Source of the DNA: Ignavibacteriota bacterium
GTDB lineage: Bacteria; Bacteroidota; Ignavibacteria; UBA10030
Reading direction: 5' to 3'
Assembly (NCBI GenBank): GCA_003170475.1
Contig: PMZI01000055.1
Location: 1-64,000 of the forward strand
DNA: 64,000 nt
In this document: piece after piece, positions 9,639 through 18,504 of the stretch
Position numbering within the stretch: position 1 is the first letter of the stretch
How the letters are laid out: each line of letters begins with the position of its first letter
Made by a program: the position numbers and the translations under genes
Notes under the pieces: model-generated
The model's database searches: none
What the model was told of the DNA's origin: nothing
Seen by the model: only the letters and a program-made list of their open reading frames with translations

Positions 9639-10516
9639 CATTCGGGATCGCGGGCAACGTCCGCAAGGGGGATGTCCCCATCGTTGCTCAGAGAGTTATT
9701 GAACGGTTCATTTCCGAGGGAGTTGACTTCGTTGTCGAGAAAACCCTCGCTTCGGTGGTTCGCAAAAAGCTTCGGCTCAAGTCCGTCGGACGAACCGTCT
9801 CTGAGAAAGACTTGCCCGCTCGTTGTGACATGCTCGTCTCTCTCGGAGGAGACGGCACCATTCTCCGCTTGGCCCGTCAGGTGGCGGAGAAGGGGACTCC
9901 TCTTCTCGGTGTCAATCTCGGGAAGCTAGGGTTTCTTGCTGAAGTGTCTGTGGAAGATCTTGATGCATGCCTAACGGAGGTCTTAAAGGGAGATTATTTC
10001 ATCGTAGAAAGGATGATGTTGCAGGCAACAATTCTCAAGAATTCAAGGACTTACATCGCCCTTAATGATATTGTTGTTGATAAATTTGGATCCTCCCGAG
10101 TCCTCAATTTCGAGACGCACGTCAACGCCGAGTACCTCGCTACGTTCACGGCAGACGGGATAATACTCTCCACTCCAACGGGATCAACTGCCTATGCCAT
10201 GGCCAACGGCGGTCCGATTGTTACCCCCCACAACAGGGCGATCACCATCAATCCCATTTGTCCACACTCCCTGACGGCCCGACCGGTCATCGTTCCGGAC
10301 GATTCGGTCATCCGGATCAAAGTGGTATCTTCAGACAACAAAGTACGTTTCACGGCAGATGGACAAGACGAGGTATTGATCCGACCCCCCACAGAAATAC
10401 GTGTCAAACGCTCACCATTCAGCGCCAGGTTGGTTAAACGGCGAAACACCAGCTACTATGACCTTCTCAGGAAGAAACTCAACTGGGGACAGGATCTGAG
10501 AACCGGGAAGAGGTAG
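9635..10516 (+). CDS. nadK: NAD kinase
   Basis: The 293-residue protein carries the family motifs in order: SLGGDGTILRLAR near residue 70, GVNLGKLGFLAEV near 93, and TPTGSTAYAMANGGPIV near 180, followed by the conserved C-terminal half. It phosphorylates NAD to NADP in the cytoplasm. The ATG overlaps the DUF1844 stop by 4 bases (ATGA). It is the last gene of the leuS-nadK run; the next genes are on the opposite strand or RNA. Confidence 0.97.
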   Translation: MTFGIAGNVRKGDVPIVAQRVIERFISEGVDFVVEKTLASVVRKKLRLKSVGRTVSEKDLPARCDMLVSLGGDGTILRLARQVAEKGTPLLGVNLGKLGFLAEVSVEDLDACLTEVLKGDYFIVERMMLQATILKNSRTYIALNDIVVDKFGSSRVLNFETHVNAEYLATFTADGIILSTPTGSTAYAMANGGPIVTPHNRAITINPICPHSLTARPVIVPDDSVIRIKVVSSDNKVRFTADGQDEVLIRPPTEIRVKRSPFSARLVKRRNTSYYDLLRKKLNWGQDLRTGKR

Positions 10517-10605
10517 AAGACGTCGCAATCAGAGGCGGAGGCAAACGATGTGGAGAAGGGTTTTGGGGGACTGTGCCGCCTAGTATAACTACTCTTTCGA
10601 GTGCG

Positions 10606-11013
10606 CTAGTTGTTCTGCGCTCCCTCATCTATCCATTTCTTCATCCCGGCCAGTTGATTTGAGTTAATCGGAGTGGCATTGAATGGCATTTGTGGGGCGA
10701 TGCGGCCGTCGAGTCGTTCGATCAACAGGCTGTTGCTGCTCGCTCCTGAAATGACAAGGCGGGGTTGGTGGTTCATCAGGCTGTTATACGCTGAGCTGGA
10801 GAGATCAAGACCGGCGGATGGATTGCTCCCCGCGTGGCACCCGACGAACGCGCATCGTGACTGAAACAGCGGCTGAACGTGTTGAGAGAAACTGACCTTC
10901 GAAGCAGGGAAGACGACGGGATTACTGTTGGGATCAGTGACCTGATCCTTGCATGAGCTGAGGCCGAATGCAGTTCCCAACATAAAGATTCCTATTTTCA
11001 GAAGGTTGTTCAT
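10606..11013 (-). CDS. Lipoprotein with cytochrome-c-like CX4CH motif
   Basis: A 135-residue protein with a lipoprotein signal (hydrophobic 5-18, lipobox GLSSC, Cys21). The mature part has a c-type-haem-like site C54-AFVG-C59-H60, four residues between the cysteines in place of the usual two, preceded by the typical VQPLFQSRC lead-in. Met109 in APQMPF is a candidate distal ligand. The pattern resembles small cytochrome domains of Planctomycetes, Bacteroidota and relatives (PSCyt1-like), often found as lipoproteins. Whether haem is attached is an inference. It stands alone, between nadK and tRNA-Ala. Confidence 0.75.
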   Translation of the reverse strand: MNNLLKIGIFMLGTAFGLSSCKDQVTDPNSNPVVFPASKVSFSQHVQPLFQSRCAFVGCHAGSNPSAGLDLSSSAYNSLMNHQPRLVISGASSNSLLIERLDGRIAPQMPFNATPINSNQLAGMKKWIDEGAQNN

Positions 11014-11118
11014 TCGCTCTCAAGTCACCGATGTCGGAAAAGTGAACTGCAATTGCCATTTGCAGTATCAAACAATACAAAATACCGAAAACTGTCCGGT
11101 CCAGCAACAAATTTCTCG

Positions 11119-11147
11119 TTGACATTCCAAGCGGCTTTGGCTATATT
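11119..11147 (+). promoter_or_regulatory. Promoter of tRNA-Ala
   Basis: TTGACA, 17-base spacer, TATATT, ending 14 bases before the tRNA 5' end. This is the cleanest promoter in the window and gives a reference for the consensus seen elsewhere. Confidence 0.85.
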
Positions 11148-11161
11148 ATTCGTGTTATTTT

Positions 11162-11235
11162 GGGCCGTTAGCTCAGTTTGGGAGAGCGCCACAATGGCAT
11201 TGTGGAGGTCACCGGTTCGAGCCCGGTACGGTCCA
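11162..11235 (+). tRNA. tRNA-Ala (anticodon GGC)
   Basis: A complete cloverleaf of 74 bases. The acceptor GGGCCGT pairs with ACGGTCC (one G-T pair), the D arm is GCTC...GAGC, the anticodon arm CCACA-ATGGCAT-TGTGG gives anticodon GGC, and the T arm is CCGGTTCGAGCCCGG region-like. Discriminator A; CCA is not encoded. It has its own promoter and is followed by an intrinsic terminator. Confidence 0.95.
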
Positions 11236-11279
11236 CTATCAAATCTCATGGCATTTGGTACAAGCTAAGATACTCACGA

Positions 11280-11308
11280 AGGACAATCCGGCAGGTTGTC
11301 CTTTTTTT
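11280..11308 (+). terminator. Intrinsic terminator after tRNA-Ala
   Basis: AGGACAA and TTGTCCT form a 7-bp stem around a GC-rich 9-base loop, followed directly by a run of seven Ts. The next gene starts 24 bases later. Confidence 0.85.
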
Positions 11309-11331
11309 CTTTGTTCTCAGGGCCTTATTCT

Positions 11332-11676
11332 ATGCTTCCAACGCAGGTCAAGTTATCGGTTGATGAACTCTCAAAGCGAGAGAGCCTTTCCTTGATATGG
11401 CCTGATGGGCATCTGGGGAGAACTTCGCTGAAGAGTTTGCGCGATAATTGCCCGTGTGCTGGATGTCAGGGCGAAACGGTTCTCCTCAAGACATACGCTC
11501 CCATGCCAACGCCCGAGATGCCCGGAAAATACAAGCTCGTCGGGGCGAATCAGGTCGGTTCCTATGCACTGGCCCTCTCCTGGGCAGACGGACATCAGAC
11601 CGGAATCTACACCTGGGAGAGCCTTCGGTCGATGTGCGAGTGCAAGATCTGCACGCCTGACGGCCCGAATCACTGA
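11332..11676 (+). CDS. DUF971 domain protein
   Basis: A 114-residue DUF971 protein: SLIWPDGHLGRTSLKSLRDNCPC at the front, and two cysteine pairs, C-P-C-A-G-C and C-E-C-K-I-C, that could bind a metal or Fe-S cluster. The domain is also found at the N-terminus of gamma-butyrobetaine hydroxylase and near Mrp/ApbC-type genes; its stand-alone function is not known. The ATG at 11332 is preferred over an in-frame TTG at 11296, because that TTG lies in the terminator stem. It is 6 bases from the following glycosylase gene. Confidence 0.85.
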   Translation: MLPTQVKLSVDELSKRESLSLIWPDGHLGRTSLKSLRDNCPCAGCQGETVLLKTYAPMPTPEMPGKYKLVGANQVGSYALALSWADGHQTGIYTWESLRSMCECKICTPDGPNH

Positions 11677-11682
11677 ACGCGA

Positions 11683-12474
11683 ATGTCGAAGTCGGAAATT
11701 CAAGCAAAGAGTCTTCGCAGGGTTTCTGGAATAGCGGATGTGCTCGAAGGCCAATTAGGGCGGCCGCGCCCGCCGCGCAAGAAATCCCCGCCGTTGGATT
11801 CACTCATTGCGACGCTTCTCTCACAGAACACAAATGATCGGAACAGCTACCGGGCTTGGCTGAATCTCAAGGAGCAATTCCCTTCATGGGAGAGAGTTCA
11901 TGAATCGCGGTGGCAGACAGTTGCGAAGGCAATTGAGGTGGGAGGCCTGAAGAACCAGAAGGCGCAGAGAATCAAGCTGATTCTTCGAACGATTCTCCAA
12001 GAACGCGGGTCATTTGCCCTCGACTTTCTCAGAGCGATGTCGGATGAGCAGGCGATGGAGTACCTCCTGGCGATGAAGGGGGTGGGCAGCAAAACAGCAG
12101 CCTGCGTTTTGGTCTTCTCGCTCGGACGCGACGTCTTCCCGGTTGACACGCATATTCATCGGATATGCAACAGGCTGGCGCTGGTCAAGACAAAGTCGGC
12201 GGACGAGACGTTTGAGGCTATGAAACCGCTGCTTCCCTCGGGAAGGGGATACTCGTTTCACGTTAATCTCATTCATTTTGGGCGGCAGACATGCCGGTCG
12301 ATGAATCCGCTCTGCGGCCAGTGCGTCCTGTTCGATGATTGTTCTTATCCACTGAGGCATCGGAATCAAGCAAAAACCCCTGCCATCATGCGCCGAAAAA
12401 GAGAGACGGATTTTCTGATCACCGAAAAGATCGCGACTGGTAATTCCAAACGCCGAAATCACTCAGATCGATAG
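11683..12474 (+). CDS. Endonuclease III-like DNA glycosylase (HhH-GPD, Fe-S)
   Basis: A 263-residue base-excision-repair glycosylase. The helix-hairpin-helix AMKGVGSKTAACVL holds the catalytic lysine, and VDTHIHRICNRL holds the catalytic aspartate. A complete CX6CX2CX5C Fe-S cluster motif ends near residue 225 (CRSMNPLCGQCVLFDDC). It differs from the second, more typical EndoIII at 57777, which suggests a different substrate range. The last 30 residues are basic and variable. It precedes the LPS export and assembly genes, with which it shares direction and short spacing but no obvious function. Confidence 0.9.
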   Translation: MSKSEIQAKSLRRVSGIADVLEGQLGRPRPPRKKSPPLDSLIATLLSQNTNDRNSYRAWLNLKEQFPSWERVHESRWQTVAKAIEVGGLKNQKAQRIKLILRTILQERGSFALDFLRAMSDEQAMEYLLAMKGVGSKTAACVLVFSLGRDVFPVDTHIHRICNRLALVKTKSADETFEAMKPLLPSGRGYSFHVNLIHFGRQTCRSMNPLCGQCVLFDDCSYPLRHRNQAKTPAIMRRKRETDFLITEKIATGNSKRRNHSDR

Positions 12475-12490
12475 ACGCGAGAATCGCAGC

Positions 12491-14332
12491 ATGAATGTTC
12501 TCAGCCGCTACCTGAAATATTTCCTAAAGTACAAATGGCGCATTTCCGCCGGCCTCTTCTCCGTGGCAATGTGGAGTTTGTCCGATGCGCTATCAGCCTT
12601 CCTGATTGCTCAGCTCTTCGTAGCACTGCAGAAGATTGGTGATGCGGTCAGCGCGGGTCAGGCACTTGCACTCAAGATCCCCATCGAGGTTCTCAATTAC
12701 ACCGTCAAGGAAATTACTATCACGGGTAAGGAAGAGGCGCTTCAACTGATTCTGACCTTCGCGGGCGCGATGCTCGGCATCATCGTAGTCAAAGTCTGCT
12801 TTGTGTACATTCGCGAATATGTGATGAGCTCCGCCCAACAAAAAATTCTGACGCGGTTTCGCATAGAGCTCTTCGATACGGTTCTGCTTCTCCCCGTGCG
12901 GTACTTCGATCAGCAAAAAACCGGGACGGTGATGTCCCGCATCACGAACGACGTGAATAATATGGAGCAGTCGCTCTATCTCACCGTCGAAATAGCGCAG
13001 AACATGTTGTACTCGTTGATCTACGGTGGCTTCCTGTTCTATACGAACTGGCAATTGGCGGTGTTCACCATTGTCATCTTTGCGCTCTCGGGACTGATCT
13101 CACGGAAGTTTGGTGATCGGATTCGCATTTATAGCAGAGACTTGACCAACACGCTCGCTGAAATCTCAGCGTTCCTGCAAGAGAAGATCTCGTCAATTCG
13201 GATCGTGAAATCCTTCACCCGCGAGCCGTATGAACGTGAGTCGTTCCGAAAGAAGGTTGACGCGAACTATCGGCATTCGATGAGAATTGTCAGAACGATG
13301 GCCGTTCTGAGTCCAACCAATGAATTCTTCAACACGTTTGTCGCATCCCTGCTTGTAGTGTTCACCGGGTACTTGTTCCTTCAGGGGTCAGTCAGCATGA
13401 AGTCTGTCATCACTTTTCTCCTGCTGGTGAATTTCCTGGCTAAACCGGTGAAGGCGTTGGGGGAAAACTTTGCCCGGATTCAGAAGACTCTTGTCTCCGC
13501 TGGCTTGATTTTCGAAATGCTTGATCTCGAGAAAGAGAAACTGCAGGATAAGCCGGGGTCGTACATTATCCAGTCAGGAACTGTGGAGTTGAAGGACGTC
13601 TCTTTCTCGTACAATACTGAGATCGCTGCGCTGTCACATGTCAGTTTCAGTGTCAGATCAGGGGAAAAAGTGGCGTTGGTCGGCCCCAGCGGGAGCGGGA
13701 AGACAACGCTTATCAATCTGATACCGCGTTTCTATGAACTCACGTCGGGATCGATAGAGATTGACGGCCACGATATCCGTCAGATAAATCTCACGGATCT
13801 TCGGTCACAGATCAGCATCGTCCCTCAGGAAGTGGTTCTCTTTTCAGGAACGATCGAGGAGAACATCCGCTACGGGAAACTTGACGCGACGGAGAAGCAA
13901 ATTATTGAAGCCGCGACGATGGCAAATGCACATTCGTTTATATCTCAGCTGGAGCGCGGGTACGCCACAGAAATCGGCGAGCGGGGAGTTCAGTTGTCCG
14001 GAGGGCAGCGTCAACGGTTGGCGATCGCTCGGGCAATATTGCGCAACCCCAGGATCCTGCTGCTGGACGAGGCCACCTCAGCGCTGGACAGTGAGTCGGA
14101 ACTCATGGTGCAGGAGGCGCTCGACCGGTTGATGGAAGGGCGCACGTCGTTCATCGTCGCTCATAGGCTTTCGACGATCTATCGCTGTGACAAGATTTTC
14201 GTCCTTGAACACGGGAGTATTGTTGAACAGGGAACACACGAGCAACTTCTGCGCAATGACGCGGGACTCTACAAACGTCTGTATTCGCTGCAGTTCAATG
14301 ACGAGGGAAATGAGGACAAAGGGTCGGTCTAG
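12491..14332 (+). CDS. MsbA-like ABC exporter, fused membrane and ATPase domains
   Basis: The 613-residue half-transporter has a six-helix ABC membrane domain (about 15-335) and an ATPase domain with Walker A GPSGSGKTT, Q loop VPQEVVLFSG, signature LSGGQRQR and Walker B ILLLDEATSALD. As a homodimer such exporters flip lipid A-core or other lipids from the inner to the outer leaflet. The two GT9 genes and the O-antigen ligase behind it support an LPS role, although drug or other lipid export is possible. The next gene begins at the base after the stop codon. Confidence 0.92.
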   Translation: MNVLSRYLKYFLKYKWRISAGLFSVAMWSLSDALSAFLIAQLFVALQKIGDAVSAGQALALKIPIEVLNYTVKEITITGKEEALQLILTFAGAMLGIIVVKVCFVYIREYVMSSAQQKILTRFRIELFDTVLLLPVRYFDQQKTGTVMSRITNDVNNMEQSLYLTVEIAQNMLYSLIYGGFLFYTNWQLAVFTIVIFALSGLISRKFGDRIRIYSRDLTNTLAEISAFLQEKISSIRIVKSFTREPYERESFRKKVDANYRHSMRIVRTMAVLSPTNEFFNTFVASLLVVFTGYLFLQGSVSMKSVITFLLLVNFLAKPVKALGENFARIQKTLVSAGLIFEMLDLEKEKLQDKPGSYIIQSGTVELKDVSFSYNTEIAALSHVSFSVRSGEKVALVGPSGSGKTTLINLIPRFYELTSGSIEIDGHDIRQINLTDLRSQISIVPQEVVLFSGTIEENIRYGKLDATEKQIIEAATMANAHSFISQLERGYATEIGERGVQLSGGQRQRLAIARAILRNPRILLLDEATSALDSESELMVQEALDRLMEGRTSFIVAHRLSTIYRCDKIFVLEHGSIVEQGTHEQLLRNDAGLYKRLYSLQFNDEGNEDKGSV

Positions 14333-15454
14333 ATGGAGTTCTTGAAACCTGTCGAAATCGGATTCCGTCGTTTCCTGGTCCGTCTCCTGGGCCTTCTGGT
14401 GCATCGCTCGCGTCCTTTGCCAGCCGGCATCGATTTCTCCACGCGAAAGTACCTCTTTGTGCGACAGGATCGCATCGGCGATGTCCTCGTTTCCACGCCG
14501 CTCATTCATGCAATGAAGGAGCGGTACCCCAACGCATCCATCGACTTCCTTCTCAGCTCAAACAATCATTTCGTTCTGGCGAATGAACCTCTGGTCCGGA
14601 AACGGTGGGTCTATAAAAAGACTGCGGCAAGCGCCGTTGACATCCTGAGGAAGATCCGGCGGGAGCACTACGATTTTGTTATCGATCTGATGGACAATCC
14701 GTCTGCAACGTCTACGGTGCTCTGTGCACTTGCAGGAGGAAGATGGAATGTCGGGTTGTCGAAAGAGAATGCTTACACCTATGACATCAGCGTTCCACTG
14801 CTCTCCCGAAGAGACACCCACATCATCGATCGACTTGCGATGCTCTTGACTGTCTTTGGAATCGGTCGCGACGATCTGACTCTCAAAGTGTGTTACAACG
14901 TATCATCGGCAAGCAAAGAGTTCGCTGATGGATTGCTGACAGAGCATAAGCTTCTCGGGCGTACGCTGGTGGGGATCAACATTTCTCCGGGTGAGGGAAC
15001 GCGGTTCTGGGGTGTTGAGAACTATCAAGCTCTCATCCGATGGTTGCACAAAGAGCACGGTGGTTTTCCCATCATGGTATTGTACCAGCCCTCGGACGTA
15101 TCAGTCGCAGAAATCATTGCGCAGCCATTTCCTGAAATCGTTCTCTCCCCGGAAACGAAGACCTTTGACCAATTCGCAGCACTCGTTCAAGTGCTGGGGA
15201 TTCTCATCACGCCGGATACATCGGCTGTTCATCTCGCGGCAGCCTTTTCAATTCCGTCAGTTGTCATGTACGTCCAGTCGAACAAAGAACTTCGGATCTG
15301 GGAACCGTACGGATCACCGAGCGAGACAATAGTAACGGATGTCGATGATCTGCGCCGGATTCCGCAAACTGCCGTGTTTCAAGCAGTTGAGAGGTTGATG
15401 AGTCTCGAATTGCCTTCGGCAAACGCTCAGCACGTAGCCCCGCCCACAGCATGA
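14333..15454 (+). CDS. Glycosyltransferase family 9 (heptosyltransferase-like)
   Basis: A 373-residue GT9 (GT-B fold) protein. The N-terminal domain contains FVRQDRIGDVLVSTPLIHAM, the signature of ADP-heptose:LPS heptosyltransferases, and the C-terminal domain contains SPGEGTRFW and TPDTSAVHLAAAF, which bind the nucleotide sugar. It should add heptose or a related sugar to the LPS core on the cytoplasmic face. The ATG directly abuts the ABC exporter stop, and the stop overlaps the next GT9 gene by 4 bases. Confidence 0.9.
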   Translation: MEFLKPVEIGFRRFLVRLLGLLVHRSRPLPAGIDFSTRKYLFVRQDRIGDVLVSTPLIHAMKERYPNASIDFLLSSNNHFVLANEPLVRKRWVYKKTAASAVDILRKIRREHYDFVIDLMDNPSATSTVLCALAGGRWNVGLSKENAYTYDISVPLLSRRDTHIIDRLAMLLTVFGIGRDDLTLKVCYNVSSASKEFADGLLTEHKLLGRTLVGINISPGEGTRFWGVENYQALIRWLHKEHGGFPIMVLYQPSDVSVAEIIAQPFPEIVLSPETKTFDQFAALVQVLGILITPDTSAVHLAAAFSIPSVVMYVQSNKELRIWEPYGSPSETIVTDVDDLRRIPQTAVFQAVERLMSLELPSANAQHVAPPTA

Positions 15455-16611
15455 AGAAATTCCTCGAACTCCTTGCGCGCACGTTTCGCAACTCTGTCGC
15501 CTATCCGCTGTTGCGTCTGATATTCCGCAACGCTCCCTCCGACGCGCCGATCGATCTCAATCACGTGAACCGAATATTGATCTTTCGATACGATCGGATC
15601 GGAGATATGATCGTTACCACCCCGATCCTGCGAATCCTCAAACGACGGAATCCCAACATCCGGATTGACGTTCTCGCAAGCAGATCGAACGCGGAAATCG
15701 TGCAGCTCAACCCCTCCGTGGACAATCTCCGGATACTGGAGACAAACTGGTTTGGATTGATTCGTCAGGTCGGTAATTTACGAAAACAACGATACGACGT
15801 GGTGCTCAATTTCATTTTCAATCGGACGACAGGACCTGGAATTCTGGCGAACCTCATCGCCCCGCATGGTTACAAGGTGGGGCAGGGGCCGGACCGATAT
15901 GCTTCTTATTTCAATCGCCTCATAAAGGTGAGACGATTTGAGCAGCATATGCTCGAATCCTATGTCTCAATGATTGAGCAGACGTTTGGGATTTCAATCG
16001 ATCGCCATGAACTTACGTTTGAAATCGGCGTGGCGGCTGATTCACGGCGGACGGTCGATGAATGGTTGGAAAAGCAATTGCTCCGTCGGAGTTCTCAATC
16101 GAAATCTCCTCGTTTTCCCTATATCGTCTTCAATCCGTCGGGAAAGGATGTAGACAGATCGCTCGGGATACATCAGATAGAGGCTTTGGTGAAGAGCCTC
16201 GTCGGAGCATCGCGCTTCCGCCTGGTGGTCCTTGCTTCACCGGGAAATGTGGTTATGAACGAAGCTCTTCGTGGCAAGGCGGAGATTCACAAGTTCTCGC
16301 TCTATGAGACACGAAGCTCCAGGCCATTGGGTGAATTGGCATCGCTCATCGAGGGGGCCGTTCTGGTGATCAGTCCTGACACATCGATCGTTCATTTCGC
16401 TTCGGCGATGCAGACGCCCGTTCTGGCGATCTACGCTCCGATGAATGCTTCCCAGGAGTGGTTGCCGCACGGAGTTACCTACGATGTTGTCATGGCCAGG
16501 GAAAATCAACGGGTCTCTGAAATCGAGCCGCAAGTACTCATCGAGGGAGCCGTGCGGTTTGTTGCTAGAGTTCTCGACGAGGATGTGGCCATATTTCCGG
16601 AGTCGAAATGA
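15451..16611 (+). CDS. Glycosyltransferase family 9 (heptosyltransferase-like), second copy
   Basis: The 386-residue protein is a divergent paralogue of its neighbour: ILIFRYDRIGDMIVTTPILR at the N-terminus and SPDTSIVHFASAM in the C-terminal nucleotide-sugar site. Two adjacent GT9 genes would add two consecutive core residues, as WaaC and WaaF do in enteric bacteria; which is which cannot be decided here. It overlaps both neighbours by 4 bases (ATGA), so translation is coupled. Confidence 0.9.
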   Translation: MKKFLELLARTFRNSVAYPLLRLIFRNAPSDAPIDLNHVNRILIFRYDRIGDMIVTTPILRILKRRNPNIRIDVLASRSNAEIVQLNPSVDNLRILETNWFGLIRQVGNLRKQRYDVVLNFIFNRTTGPGILANLIAPHGYKVGQGPDRYASYFNRLIKVRRFEQHMLESYVSMIEQTFGISIDRHELTFEIGVAADSRRTVDEWLEKQLLRRSSQSKSPRFPYIVFNPSGKDVDRSLGIHQIEALVKSLVGASRFRLVVLASPGNVVMNEALRGKAEIHKFSLYETRSSRPLGELASLIEGAVLVISPDTSIVHFASAMQTPVLAIYAPMNASQEWLPHGVTYDVVMARENQRVSEIEPQVLIEGAVRFVARVLDEDVAIFPESK

Positions 16612-17837
16612 AGAGAGAATCAGTATTCAAGGCAACGACGAGATTCGGGATTCTCCTGTTTGCGCTGAGCATTCCCATCTCCCATGTTCCTGCGCAGTTT
16701 GGAATCGGAATTGCCTTTGTCGGTTGGCTCGGGGAGGGGCTGATCAACAAAAAGTGGAGAGTTTGCTGGCATCCCGTATTTATTCCGCTAATTGTCTATT
16801 TGATTTGGAATATTCTTTCTGCAGCGCTTTCGGAGCGGCCGGGGCATAGTTTAGGAGCAATCCTCGACAACGAGTGGCCCTTGTTTATCATGCTTATGCT
16901 GTTCTGGACGGTAAACGATGAAGCATTCCTGAGAAAGGTCCTTATGGTGTTTCTCTCATCGGTGTGCGTCGCAGTTGTTTACGCTGTCTGGCAGGTTGTG
17001 GGGGGAGTGGAACTCTATCGCCACATGCCCCTTGATCCAATGGGATCCGGGCTTTATCGCGCCGTCGGGTTCTACAGCTTCTACCTGACGTTTGCCGCGC
17101 TCGCCATGGCGGCCTTCTTCTTCTCAACGAGTTTCTCGTTCGAATTTAGAAAGTGGTATTTCGTTGTGCTTTCCGTGCTGAGTTTCCTCGCCGTCGTAGG
17201 ATCATTTGCCCGAAGCATGTGGCTTGCTTTTGCACTTGCGATCCCGATCTTCGCATTTATGCGCCGCCGAAAGCTCGGGGCGATTCTGAGTTCGGTGCTC
17301 CTTATTGTTGTCATCGGAGGAATGCTCTTTGTGCCGACTCTTCGATATCGCGCAGGATCGATCCTCGACGCAGGGCAAAATGAGACCAGACTCAACTTGT
17401 GGAAAACAGCCGTGAAGATTTCAGAATCCAATCCCATCATTGGAATTGGAGAGGACAATTGGGATTTGATGTTCGAACGGTATCGGGTTGCCGGGTACTA
17501 CGATACGACTGTTCATCCTCACAATGACTACCTCACTGTGCTCGTATCGTCCGGAATTCCGGGTTTGTTGGCGTTTCTATCGATTTGGACGGTCTTGTTG
17601 GTGACGGGATTCAAATCCATCGTAAAGATGCAAAACAGGACACTTCGAGCTGTGGGATGGGGTGGAGCTTTTTCGCTCGTGGGATTGCTCGTCGGAGCCA
17701 TGTTTCAGAACTACTATGGGACATTCATCAACTGTCTGGAATGGTGGTTTGTTGCAGGACTGCTGATGACCGCTGTAAAACTAAGCGCGCCTGGCTCAGA
17801 AGAGAGGGTGTCTGTGTTGGAGCGAAGTCAAACCTGA
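16608..17837 (+). CDS. O-antigen ligase / polymerase family membrane protein
   Basis: A 409-residue polytopic protein with about ten hydrophobic segments and the Wzy_C/WaaL-type periplasmic loop, including ETRLNLWKTAVKI and a conserved HPHNDYL motif at about residue 303 followed by a GIPGLLAF helix. These features belong to ligases that join undecaprenyl-linked glycan to lipid A-core, or to Wzy polymerases. The position after the exporter and two core transferases favours a ligase. It is the last gene of the operon and ends 10 bases from the convergent thioredoxin gene. Confidence 0.88.
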   Translation: MKRESVFKATTRFGILLFALSIPISHVPAQFGIGIAFVGWLGEGLINKKWRVCWHPVFIPLIVYLIWNILSAALSERPGHSLGAILDNEWPLFIMLMLFWTVNDEAFLRKVLMVFLSSVCVAVVYAVWQVVGGVELYRHMPLDPMGSGLYRAVGFYSFYLTFAALAMAAFFFSTSFSFEFRKWYFVVLSVLSFLAVVGSFARSMWLAFALAIPIFAFMRRRKLGAILSSVLLIVVIGGMLFVPTLRYRAGSILDAGQNETRLNLWKTAVKISESNPIIGIGEDNWDLMFERYRVAGYYDTTVHPHNDYLTVLVSSGIPGLLAFLSIWTVLLVTGFKSIVKMQNRTLRAVGWGGAFSLVGLLVGAMFQNYYGTFINCLEWWFVAGLLMTAVKLSAPGSEERVSVLERSQT

Positions 17838-17847
17838 ACCGAAGCAG

Positions 17848-18390
17848 TCAGTTCGTTGATCCTGCATCGGAAGATGATTTGAATTTCTCAAAAGTCGTGG
17901 TCTTATAGTGATCCTCACCGATGAACCGCAACACCGTCGCGAATTCCTTCGCTTCCATGTAACCAGCGATCTTTGTGATAGGTCCGGCTCCTGATTCTAG
18001 GAATACCGTCGTTGGATATCCCGTAACACCCATTGCACGGGCAAGACTCGCTTCGTCAAGCTGGTCGGTTCCGACCGTCACGTTGTTCTGCGATTCTGCA
18101 TTGAGCTTTACGGCAATGAAATTGCCTGCAACGATGGCCTTGATGTGTTCATCACTGTAAACGTCGGAGTCCATTTTCTTGCACCAGCCGCACCAGTTCG
18201 TGTACACGTCGATGAGCAATTTCTTATTTTGAGTTCGCGCAAGTGCGACGCCGTCGTTGTACGAGTGCCACTGGATCCTATCGGCCGAAGTCTCGGAGCC
18301 TTCGTGTCCTTTTTTCGAAGTGAAGAACACCGCTAACCCAACGCCTACGAGCGCGATAACGACCAGCACGGAAGTCACTCGTGAGTTCAT
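17848..18390 (-). CDS. Exported thioredoxin-like protein (WCGWCK)
   Basis: A 180-residue protein with an N-terminal signal or anchor segment (VLVVIALVGVGLAVFF), then a thioredoxin fold with the active site WCGWCKK and the cis-proline segment GYPTTVFL. The fold resembles thioredoxin_7/DsbD-gamma proteins, so it probably reduces disulfides in the periplasm. Its partner is unknown. The ATG at 18390 is chosen over an in-frame ATG 23 codons upstream because AAGGGG precedes it and the signal sequence starts there. It follows namZ on the same strand after a 114-base gap. Confidence 0.85.
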   Translation of the reverse strand: MNSRVTSVLVVIALVGVGLAVFFTSKKGHEGSETSADRIQWHSYNDGVALARTQNKKLLIDVYTNWCGWCKKMDSDVYSDEHIKAIVAGNFIAVKLNAESQNNVTVGTDQLDEASLARAMGVTGYPTTVFLESGAGPITKIAGYMEAKEFATVLRFIGEDHYKTTTFEKFKSSSDAGSTN

Positions 18391-18504
18391 CTTTTCCCCT
18401 TCTCGCAGTTTGCCATTCCATGTCGATTGAACAGATTCGATTCCATATCCGTTCCACACCTTTAGGATGCAGGCATTTCAGAAACGATTCGAAGGACCTC
18501 GTGG

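Noticed and set aside
11296-11331. TTG start for the DUF971 protein
   Set aside because: The TTG lies within the stem of the tRNA-Ala terminator and adds residues not typical of the family; ATG at 11332 fits better.
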